Source: G963663315 sp965204925 (lineage in GTDB: Bacteria; Pseudomonadota; Gammaproteobacteria; Arenicellales; Poriferihabitantaceae). From it: 64,000 nucleotides of DNA. A program made the position numbers and the translations under genes. The stretch's first letter is position 1. Every line of letters starts with the position of its first letter. Shown in pieces: positions 51,047-58,585 of the stretch. The stretch spans positions 1,612,001 through 1,676,000 of the forward strand of contig OZ242021.1 of the NCBI GenBank assembly GCA_965204925.1, given 5' to 3'. Under the pieces are notes generated by a model that was not told the origin of the DNA, ran no database searches, and was given only the letters and a program-made list of their open reading frames with translations.

Positions 51047-52293
51047 GGGCGGTTTTTGTGGTCATTGACGAACAGCAGGAGTGTGGTAATGGCTGCCAAT
51101 TTTAATGCGCAAGGCGCCAGCGCATAAGCCCCGGACAGTGCAATTTGCCCTTCATATGAAGGCGAACCGGGCTCGTATCCGGCGCAGGCGAGTATGGGTA
51201 ACGCGGTACCGGCTGCTATAGCGAGAGCTGTCTTTTGCAGGAAAGTCCAGACAGAAAATACCTGTCCGCCGCCGCCGCGAATGCGAGCTGCCAATATGGC
51301 CGGCATCAGGGTTATGTCAGCGCCCAGCGCCGCGCCGGAGGCGGCGGAGATCGTATAGAAAGCGGCAATATCACCCGCTTCCAGCAACCAGGCGCCGATA
51401 AAAGCTGGCAGCGATAGCGTCATACCGGCGGCCAGCGTCGCCCTGCGTCCAATTATACCGGCAAGTCGCGCCCAGCAAGGGGCGGCTGCGGCAGACGATA
51501 CAAAAAAGACGAGCAACAGGGCGCCTGCATGCGCCTCCGCCTCCAGGACATCGGCAACAAAGAACAGGAACAGGGTTGAGGTCACGGCAGTTGGCAGGGC
51601 ATTGACAAAACCACAGAAAAGGACGGGCGCGACTCCCGGAACGCGAATGGCATCCATAAATCCGGTGTCAGGGAAAAGTCTCCCTGATGAGATCCAGCGT
51701 CCACGCATCCTTCCCAATACAAAAAGAGCGAGGAACATGAAGACAACCGCATAGCAGGCATAGGCGAGGGAGTCGCCAAAAGCCCATACCAGAGTGGCCG
51801 GCGCGGCCGCGGCGAGGCAGATGCCGACAATCCCGCAGACCTCGCGCCACAGCGCGATCCGGGTATACCCCTCTCCGGTAGCTTCGGCCTGTGCCAGACC
51901 ATGGTCGTACAGGGCGATCTGAAGCGCGCTGAAGCCGGTAAAGGCAGCCAGCAGTCCGCACGCCAGCCGTGGCAGGGGGTTGCCCCATGCCGGCGGCGCA
52001 AACAAAAGCGCCAGACCGGTTGCAAGAAGGACGCCTGAAATCACTGCCCACTTTTCGCGATGTTTCTGCAACCGATCCGCAAGTCGACCGATGATCGGGT
52101 CCTGAATGCTGTCAAGCCCTCGCGCGGCCAGCAGCGCCACGCCGAGTACGGAAAGACTGACGCCCATCTCCTGGGCATAAAAACGCGGCATATGGATGTA
52201 TAGCGGCAAACCGGCGAAAGCAAGCATGGCGGCAACGGATCCGGGCAGGATCAGGTCACGCCGCGAGAGCCGTACGGCAACGCGCTCAGTCAT
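51043..52293 (-). CDS. MFS transporter (GPH-like)
   Basis: The 416-residue protein from ATG 52293 has about twelve hydrophobic segments. LDSIQDPIIGRLADRLQKHR fits the MFS loop-2/3 motif as in glycoside-pentoside-hexuronide symporters, which carry a D-x-x-x-D-P-x-x-G sequence. The ATG lies 8 bases inside the end of the upstream gene; the longer frame to 52422 is antisense-like read-through. In this operon it may move a lipid or small molecule. Substrate unknown. Confidence 0.83.
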   Translation of the reverse strand: MTERVAVRLSRRDLILPGSVAAMLAFAGLPLYIHMPRFYAQEMGVSLSVLGVALLAARGLDSIQDPIIGRLADRLQKHREKWAVISGVLLATGLALLFAPPAWGNPLPRLACGLLAAFTGFSALQIALYDHGLAQAEATGEGYTRIALWREVCGIVGICLAAAAPATLVWAFGDSLAYACYAVVFMFLALFVLGRMRGRWISSGRLFPDTGFMDAIRVPGVAPVLFCGFVNALPTAVTSTLFLFFVADVLEAEAHAGALLLVFFVSSAAAAPCWARLAGIIGRRATLAAGMTLSLPAFIGAWLLEAGDIAAFYTISAASGAALGADITLMPAILAARIRGGGGQVFSVWTFLQKTALAIAAGTALPILACAGYEPGSPSYEGQIALSGAYALAPCALKLAAITTLLLFVNDHKNRP

Positions 52294-52810
52294 CGCAGCG
52301 CCCCGAGAGCAGGCGGTCCCGCTGCTGCGGTTTACGGCTTTTGGAGCCAAGCCAGATATCCAGAAACAGATCGGCGTCTTGAGTAAGGGCGCCGACTTTA
52401 TTGCCGTTATGGAAGAGCTCAAGCCGTCCCGGGCCTTGCCGGCAAGCCATGAAAGAGTCTCCTTTGGTCACACTGCGCATCGTTTTCTCCAGCTGTGCGC
52501 GAGTTGCCTCAAAACTCTCCATGGGTCTGCCGGATATGCGCGCCATCTCGGATAACGAAGTGGAAACCAGTTCGTCTCGCGTAAAGCTCCGGTGATATTG
52601 GAGGGACAGGGCGAAGTTTTCACCCGGTGGCACGGCTGTGTCCGTGTGCAACTCCGCCCGGTATAATTTTAACCGGAAGAATCGGTATTCGGCACAGCCG
52701 GTAGCGCGTACCGGCCCTGTGCACCGGGCGATCTTGCTGTCAGTAGCGGCAACGGTGTCGTCAATCCCGGCAAAAACCGCGAGCATGGCTACCGCAAGAA
52801 AAAATCTCAT
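52286..52810 (-). CDS. Chalcone isomerase-like exported protein
   Basis: From ATG 52810 the 174 residues begin with a signal peptide (MRFFLAVAMLAVFAGIDDTV) and contain the chalcone-isomerase-like core RFFRLKLYRAELHTDTAVP, FALSLQYHRSFTRDELVSTS, and a C-terminal FHNGNKVGALTQDADLFLDI then WLG. Bacterial members are thought to bind fatty acids, not isomerise flavonoids, which fits the lipid-linked operon. Start and end overlap neighbours. Confidence 0.82.
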   Translation of the reverse strand: MRFFLAVAMLAVFAGIDDTVAATDSKIARCTGPVRATGCAEYRFFRLKLYRAELHTDTAVPPGENFALSLQYHRSFTRDELVSTSLSEMARISGRPMESFEATRAQLEKTMRSVTKGDSFMACRQGPGRLELFHNGNKVGALTQDADLFLDIWLGSKSRKPQQRDRLLSGRCDD

Positions 52811-53568
52811 GTAATGTTCCTCTTCGGCGGCGCGGGTCTGCGTCGATAGCGCAGGCCCTTGTACCAGAGACGCAGAGCTTGCCAGTGAATCAGCGTGGTT
52901 GTGCGCATGGCGCCGCACGGTCTGCGTATCAGCGCGCGGGCCAGTTCGCGATCGCTGAAGGGTCGGCGCGTTCCGGCGATTGCGGTGTCCAGACCGCCGC
53001 CAGCCCCGTCTTCATAGACAATGCGCACGGCAACCCGGGTTTCATCAAGCAGAAAACGGAAGCGGTACTCACCCTTGACATCAAAATACGGGGAGACATG
53101 AAAACATTTTGTCGAAACAGTCCAGCAGTTGCGAGTGATATCGGCGCCATTTGCACCCACACAGAAGTAGCCGTGGCGCTCCCCGAAAGTGTTATGCACC
53201 TCGGCCAATACCGCGCGCAGGTTCAGTGATTCGCCCAAAAAGAACCAGAAGCTGACCGGGTTGAAAGTATAGCCCCAATAGCGCGGATGGACAAGTAACA
53301 GTATATGTCGCGTGTCGTGGATGCCGGCTCCGGTCGCCAGACGTCGCATACCGTCCGCCCCCGCGTATCCGGAAATTCCGTGATCGGACGGATAGAGTGA
53401 AATCAGATTGGGCCGGCCGAACGAGAACAGGGCCGGCCCTCCCTCTTTGCCCAGCGCAGCCTCGTCAAGCAGCAAATAGTCTGTGTCGTACACGAAGCGG
53501 TTGCTTACCGGCGCTCGCCGGGTGTGAACGACCCGGGCGCGCACTACCGAGGAACGGATCAATTCCAT
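52807..53568 (-). CDS. DUF1365-family protein
   Basis: The 253 residues show the family features VVHTRRAPVSNRFVYDTDYL, PRYWGYTFNPVSFWFF, LRAVLAEVHNTFGERHGYF, and KCFHVSPYFDVKGEYRFRF. DUF1365 is regularly found between an FAD amine oxidase and a CFA-type methyltransferase, and is part of the same fatty-acid modification gene set. It has no signal peptide. The biochemical role is not established. Confidence 0.9.
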   Translation of the reverse strand: MELIRSSVVRARVVHTRRAPVSNRFVYDTDYLLLDEAALGKEGGPALFSFGRPNLISLYPSDHGISGYAGADGMRRLATGAGIHDTRHILLLVHPRYWGYTFNPVSFWFFLGESLNLRAVLAEVHNTFGERHGYFCVGANGADITRNCWTVSTKCFHVSPYFDVKGEYRFRFLLDETRVAVRIVYEDGAGGGLDTAIAGTRRPFSDRELARALIRRPCGAMRTTTLIHWQALRLWYKGLRYRRRPAPPKRNIT

Positions 53569-54881
53569 GGCGGCGATACCCCAAGCCGCGCGGCGACATT
53601 CACGGCGCTTGCCAGACCGTCTTCATGGAAACCGTAACGGGTCCAGGCTCCACAATGCCAGGTATTGCGGCAGCCCTGAATGGAGGGCAAGGCCGCCTGT
53701 GCGGTTATGGCGCTGAAATCATATTGCGGGTGGGTGAAAAAGTGTTCGTCCAGGACACGCGATTCACAGATTCGCAACGGTGGATTCAGGGTCGCGAAAA
53801 CCGGGGTATCGTGTGCAATGCCTTGCAATGAATTCAACCAGTAAGTAACGGATGCGCCTTGTTCGTTCTCCTGCGAGCTCGCCAGATACACCCAGCTTGA
53901 CCAACAGGCCCTGCGCCGCGGCATCAGTCGCGGATCGTTGTGAATCACAATTCGATTACGCCGGAACTGTATAGCGCCGAGAATTTGCCTTTCCCGGGGG
54001 CGGGCATCCTTCAGGATCGCCAGCGTTTCATCAGCATGGCAGGCAAAGATGACGTGATCGAACAGCCGCGACTCCTGCCCGGCGGCCTTGACTCTCACGC
54101 CGCTCGTTTCGCGGGTTACGGATTCTACCGCCGTACGCAGCCTGATCTGCGTGTCCATACTTTTTTCCATGCGGGAAATATAATTGCGCGAACCACCGCT
54201 GACGGTCCACCATTGATGCTGACCGTTGAAGGATAACAACCCGTGATTGGCGAAGAAGCGGGTCAGGACGCCCGCGGGGAAATCCTGCATCGCGGCGCGC
54301 GGCGTCGACCAGATGGCGCCGCTCATCGGCAGCAGATAATAGTGCATGAACCACGAACCAAAGCGTTTGCGGCGCATCAGCTCGCCCAGGGTAAGGTCCG
54401 AATTATTCCCGGTATCGACCAGAGCCGTACGGTTGAACACCGCGATATCACGGAGCATGCGCCAGAACCCCGGACTTGTAACATTTGATGGCTGTGCGAG
54501 CAGGGAACGGAGATTGCCGCCGCCGTATTCGATCGCTCCGCCGTCTACGGAGACGGCGAAAGACATATCACTCTTTTGTACAGGCACTTCCAGGAACCCG
54601 AACAGTGCGTTGAGATTCGGGTAGTTAACGCGGTTGAAAACGATGAAGCCGGTATCGACCGCTACCTTGCGGGCGCGCGACATAACCGAGATAGTGCGGG
54701 CATGGCCGCCCGCGCGGTCCGCCGCCTCGAATATTTCGACATCATGGGCGCGGGACAGCAGCCATGCCGCGCCAAGGCCGGAAATCCCTGCGCCGATCAC
54801 GGCAATTTTGTTCCTGCGCACATGCCGCTGTTCCCGTGCGTTGATCACAGGTTTCATGCAGTTTCGCTGCGGGAACTTCAT
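53559..54881 (-). CDS. FAD-dependent amine-oxidase-like protein (COG2907)
   Basis: The 440-residue flavoprotein has the dinucleotide motif KIAVIGAGISGLGAAWLLSR, followed by EIFEAADRAGGHARTISV, and a C-terminal FAD stretch IQGCRNTWHCGAWTRYGFHE then DGLASAVNVAARLG. These match the oxidoreductase paired with DUF1365 and cfa genes. It is the first gene of the seven-gene overlapping minus-strand operon. Starts at 54881 (ATG) or at 54857 are possible. The likely substrate is an unsaturated or methylated acyl chain, by analogy with furan-fatty-acid and cyclopropene-type pathways (inference). Confidence 0.88.
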   Translation of the reverse strand: MKFPQRNCMKPVINAREQRHVRRNKIAVIGAGISGLGAAWLLSRAHDVEIFEAADRAGGHARTISVMSRARKVAVDTGFIVFNRVNYPNLNALFGFLEVPVQKSDMSFAVSVDGGAIEYGGGNLRSLLAQPSNVTSPGFWRMLRDIAVFNRTALVDTGNNSDLTLGELMRRKRFGSWFMHYYLLPMSGAIWSTPRAAMQDFPAGVLTRFFANHGLLSFNGQHQWWTVSGGSRNYISRMEKSMDTQIRLRTAVESVTRETSGVRVKAAGQESRLFDHVIFACHADETLAILKDARPRERQILGAIQFRRNRIVIHNDPRLMPRRRACWSSWVYLASSQENEQGASVTYWLNSLQGIAHDTPVFATLNPPLRICESRVLDEHFFTHPQYDFSAITAQAALPSIQGCRNTWHCGAWTRYGFHEDGLASAVNVAARLGVSPPWN

Positions 54882-55016
54882 CACGTGGAATCTTTTCCCG
54901 CTCTTTGGATCATGGTGATCGTCCCGGACATGATCAACTTTAATGTACGGAATCCCGGGTTCGGGGTTTGCGGGCAGGAACAGGCCCTGCCCTCGCGGGA
55001 GCGGTTATTGATCAAG

Positions 55017-55982
55017 TTACTGATCAGGATCATGTCCCCGTTTCGGGGGCGAACCGGTGACGACGATCAGGTTGGCCGGTACAAAATGTGGTTTGATAAC
55101 AGGTGTCGCTTCGTCGATTGCCTTGACTGTGACCTGTACCCCAAGGCTCAATTGGCCGTTGCAAGACAGGGTTCCCGTTGTTGGCGCCGCATCTGCATAG
55201 TCGCGGCCCACGGCGATACGGATATGGCGGTGGTCAGCGAGCGAATTATTGGTCGGGTCTATGCCGATCCAGCCTGACCCCGGAAAGAAAAATTCTCCCC
55301 ATGAGTGGCTTTCTCCGGCAGGGGTCTGTTCTCCTGCCGCGCCTTCCAGGTAGAGGTATCCCGATACGTATCGGGCCGGAATCCCCCAGTTCCGGGCAAT
55401 GGCGATCAGGACATGTGTATAGTCCTGGCAAACCCCGCGCCCGCTTTTCAGGATATGTTCGATCGGTGAGTGCGCATCGGTGCTGCCCGGAACGTACCGG
55501 AACGTCCGGTAGAGCGCCGACGCCGTATCAAGGAGCGCAGACAGCGGATTGTCGCCGCGCTGCAATCCGTGCGTCTGCATGAATGCCGACAGAGGCGGAC
55601 AGGAATAGATAAAACGGCTGGGATTGAGGAATTCCCAGAAGCGCGCCCGATCTACCATTTTTGTAAAGTCATGCCAGTTGTCGGGTTGTGTCCGGCGCCC
55701 GGGCGGTGGAGAGGAACGGGTTGTTACCTGCACTCTTGATTCGATGATCGTGTGTCTGTGTTGCCGGTGCAGGTTGAGCAGATGGCAGGTATTTCCGAGG
55801 GCGTCTTCAAGAGTCGCGAGCGCGGCGGCCGGGTCGGTTTTCAGGCTGAAATTCAGCATTTTTTGTCCGCCGTCTTCACGTGGATGGAGGCGCAGAAGCA
55901 TAACACTGTGATGGGCAGGGGCCGAGTAGCGAAAGTGCGATAAATGGTCAACCTGGAAAGAATGATTGCCGGAGGAAGTCAT
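55017..55982 (-). CDS. Transglutaminase-like cysteine protease-fold protein
   Basis: The 321 residues contain a bacterial transglutaminase-like N-terminal beta domain (DHLSHFRYSAPAHHSVMLLR) and the catalytic triad: Cys in SGRGVCQDYTHVLIAIA, His in ESHSWGEFFFPG and Asp in WIGIDPTNNSL. It overlaps the alpha-E gene by ATGA and follows it with the ATP-grasp gene in a conserved trio, thought to make or modify an unknown peptide. The 132 bases before the amine-oxidase gene carry no gene. Confidence 0.9.
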   Translation of the reverse strand: MTSSGNHSFQVDHLSHFRYSAPAHHSVMLLRLHPREDGGQKMLNFSLKTDPAAALATLEDALGNTCHLLNLHRQHRHTIIESRVQVTTRSSPPPGRRTQPDNWHDFTKMVDRARFWEFLNPSRFIYSCPPLSAFMQTHGLQRGDNPLSALLDTASALYRTFRYVPGSTDAHSPIEHILKSGRGVCQDYTHVLIAIARNWGIPARYVSGYLYLEGAAGEQTPAGESHSWGEFFFPGSGWIGIDPTNNSLADHRHIRIAVGRDYADAAPTTGTLSCNGQLSLGVQVTVKAIDEATPVIKPHFVPANLIVVTGSPPKRGHDPDQ

Positions 55983-56956
55983 AACCGGATACTGTCCTCA
56001 ATGATGTAATTGAACCAGGTTGCTTCAACCTTGACATGAAGTCGGGAGCAAAGTCTGTGAATATTCTGCAGCGCTTTTTGCGTCGCATGATCGTCTTCGG
56101 GATCACGGACTGGCCATTCGTAATCGATATATGCAGACATGTATCCACAGTGGCGGAAGGCTTCCGTGGCAGGCTGATGAACGGAAATAGCGGCAAGCGC
56201 CTCGGAGATCTGTTGCAAGGCATATCGAATGGAATGGGCAAGCAGGGGATCGGATACGAGGAAATCAATCACCTTGTGCGGAGGATACTGAATGGAATAG
56301 AGGCGGCTATAGGTGAATTTCGATTCACAAACCCGCAGGAGGGAGCTCCAGTCGGACTCGATTTGCATCTCTCTTGTCGGAAAGATCTCCAGCTGGGCAT
56401 CAAGCAAGGCGGACAGCAGCAGCGTTCTTTCGACAAACCGGCCCAGCTGGAGGAAGTACCAGACACCGTCCCGGTACATGGTACTGTCGGCAATGCCCGA
56501 GAACGTTCGAATGGCGCTCTCGGTACGGGCATAGAACTCTCTCGGACGATTGTCCCAGATGTCTCCAATTTCCATATCGCGCAGTTCCAGGTATATGCTG
56601 TTGAGGCAATGCCACATGTCTTTCCCGATCACATTTCGAACCTGACGGGCATTGTCACGCGCCGCCAGGACGCAGCTCCTGATGGCATCCGGGTTGCTGC
56701 GCTCAAATGTCAGATCGTCGGTCAGTGTGTAGGAGTCTGCCAGCATGAAAACCTCATCATCGGGGTCGGACTGGAGGTGGCCGCAAGCGGGGTTACGATG
56801 CAGGCTGGCATAGAGGCGCCGCCACATACGGTCGATGTCTTCTATCGGCCGGTCTTCCAGAGCAATAAGCTGATCGGCGAGTAGCCGACAGCCGTGTTCG
56901 GCCCGTTCGAGATAGCGGCCGATCCAGTATAGTCCCTGTGCGTTACTTGACAGCAT
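55979..56956 (-). CDS. Alpha-E domain protein
   Basis: The 325-residue all-helical protein begins MLSSNAQGLYWIGRYLERAE, the family signature, with ERSNPDAIRSCVLAARDNAR, REFYARTESAIRTFSGIADS and FLQLGRFVERTLLLSALLDA following. Alpha-E proteins always accompany a circularly permuted ATP-grasp enzyme and a transglutaminase. It starts 10 bases after the ATP-grasp stop. Biochemical role unknown. Confidence 0.9.
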   Translation of the reverse strand: MLSSNAQGLYWIGRYLERAEHGCRLLADQLIALEDRPIEDIDRMWRRLYASLHRNPACGHLQSDPDDEVFMLADSYTLTDDLTFERSNPDAIRSCVLAARDNARQVRNVIGKDMWHCLNSIYLELRDMEIGDIWDNRPREFYARTESAIRTFSGIADSTMYRDGVWYFLQLGRFVERTLLLSALLDAQLEIFPTREMQIESDWSSLLRVCESKFTYSRLYSIQYPPHKVIDFLVSDPLLAHSIRYALQQISEALAAISVHQPATEAFRHCGYMSAYIDYEWPVRDPEDDHATQKALQNIHRLCSRLHVKVEATWFNYIIEDSIRL

Positions 56957-56966
56957 CTCCCGGTCG

Positions 56967-58451
56967 TCACGCAGACAGTACCCACAAATCCTTGCCTCCT
57001 CCTCCCTGGCTTGAGTTGACGACCAGGGATCCGGGAGTCAGGGCAACCCGGCAAAAAGCGCCGGGCGCCATTCGGGTGCTCTGTCCGTGCAGCACAAATG
57101 GCCGCAGGTCGACATGTCTCGGCGCCACCCCCTGATCGGTCAGACAGGGCGAGCAGGAAAGTTCAAGAGTTGGCTGGGAGATGAAGTTGGCCGGATCGTT
57201 GCGTATTTTTTCCGCATAGGCGGCGCGTTCGACAGGCGTTGCATGCGGCCCGACCAGCATGCCGTATCCTCCCGACCCGCCGACTGTTTTGACAACAAGC
57301 TGTTCGAGATTGTCCAGCGTATACTCCAGGCCCTGCGGCTCCCGGCACAGGTAGGTGCGGACATTGGCGATTATGGGTTCCTCACCCAGATAGTACTGGA
57401 TTATACGGGGAACAAATGGATAAATACTCTTGTCATCGGCCACTCCCGTACCGGGCGCATTGGCGATGACCACATTGCCCAAACGATAAGCGTAAAAGAG
57501 TCCGGGCACACCCAACCGGGAATCGGGTCGAAATGCCAAAGGGTCCAGGAAATGATCATCGATCCTGCGGTAGATCACATCGACCCGCCTCAGCCCTTTC
57601 GTGGTGCGCATGTACACAAAACCATTGTGCACCAGCAGGTCCTGTCCCTGAACGAGCTCAACACCCATTTCGCGGGCAAGGAACATGTGTTCATAAAATG
57701 CCGAGTTGTAGATTCCCGGGGTTAACAGCACAATGCAGGGATCCGTGATTTCGGGCGTGGCCAGCTCCATGAGGGTGCGGCGAAGCAATTGCCCGTAATG
57801 TTCGATGCTGCGCACACGGTGCTGGCGAAAGATGTTGCGGAAACCGGTTTTCAGGGCGCTGCGATTGGCCAGCATATAGGAAACCCCTGAAGGCGTCCGC
57901 AGATTGTCTTCCAGTACCATAAAACCGTCATGGGTACGCACAAGATCCGTTCCGCACAGGGATATCCAGGAGCCGTGCAGTACCTCCACGCCGCGCATCT
58001 CGCTCAGGTACTGGGAACAGCCGTATACCATGTCCACAGGTACGACCCCATCAGCAAGAATCCTGCCGGCCCCGTAGACATCGGCGAGGAACAGGTTCAG
58101 CGCTTTCAGTCGTTGCTCAAGTCCCTTTTCGAGAAAACCCCAGGTTTCGGCATCAATGATCCGGGGCAGCAAATCGATCGGGATGATGCGTTCCTCCGCG
58201 CTTTCCTCGCCGTACACGGCAAATGTGATACCTTCCTTGAGGAACGATCTTTCGGTACGTTCCTGCATGGCCCTGATTTCCTCGCGGGACATGGTGTCCA
58301 GCGCATACCAGAGGTTGCGGCAGTGGCCGCGTGGCGTACCATTGGCATGAAACATCTCGTCGTAACAGGTTGGGTGGGGGTTGTAATTGGAAAAGAGCCC
58401 CGTATTCGCGGCGGGGGAACGGTCCGTTTCCGGAGGATTGCGATCTGGCAT
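56967..58451 (-). CDS. Circularly permuted ATP-grasp protein
   Basis: The 494 residues match the type 2 circularly permuted ATP-grasp family: YNPHPTCYDEMFHANGTPRG, ITFAVYGEESAEERIIPIDL, YGCSQYLSEMRGVEVLHGSW, MVLEDNLRTPSGVSYMLANR, DVIYRRIDDHFLDPLAF, VVIANAPGTGVADDKSIYPF and a final QLVVKTVGGSGGYGMLVGPH. ATP-grasp enzymes form amide or peptide bonds. It is the first gene of the trio. Confidence 0.92.
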   Translation of the reverse strand: MPDRNPPETDRSPAANTGLFSNYNPHPTCYDEMFHANGTPRGHCRNLWYALDTMSREEIRAMQERTERSFLKEGITFAVYGEESAEERIIPIDLLPRIIDAETWGFLEKGLEQRLKALNLFLADVYGAGRILADGVVPVDMVYGCSQYLSEMRGVEVLHGSWISLCGTDLVRTHDGFMVLEDNLRTPSGVSYMLANRSALKTGFRNIFRQHRVRSIEHYGQLLRRTLMELATPEITDPCIVLLTPGIYNSAFYEHMFLAREMGVELVQGQDLLVHNGFVYMRTTKGLRRVDVIYRRIDDHFLDPLAFRPDSRLGVPGLFYAYRLGNVVIANAPGTGVADDKSIYPFVPRIIQYYLGEEPIIANVRTYLCREPQGLEYTLDNLEQLVVKTVGGSGGYGMLVGPHATPVERAAYAEKIRNDPANFISQPTLELSCSPCLTDQGVAPRHVDLRPFVLHGQSTRMAPGAFCRVALTPGSLVVNSSQGGGGKDLWVLSA

Positions 58452-58585
58452 TTTTGAACTCGATGGAAATAAAACATACGGGTTGCCGCTTGTTTCGAGT
58501 GTATTCTACCAGTAATCCCCGTGAAGATGACGAGCCAGTGAACTCTCCGGTTGTTCACGGCGGCGCAGGAAACAGGCCTGCGCGA

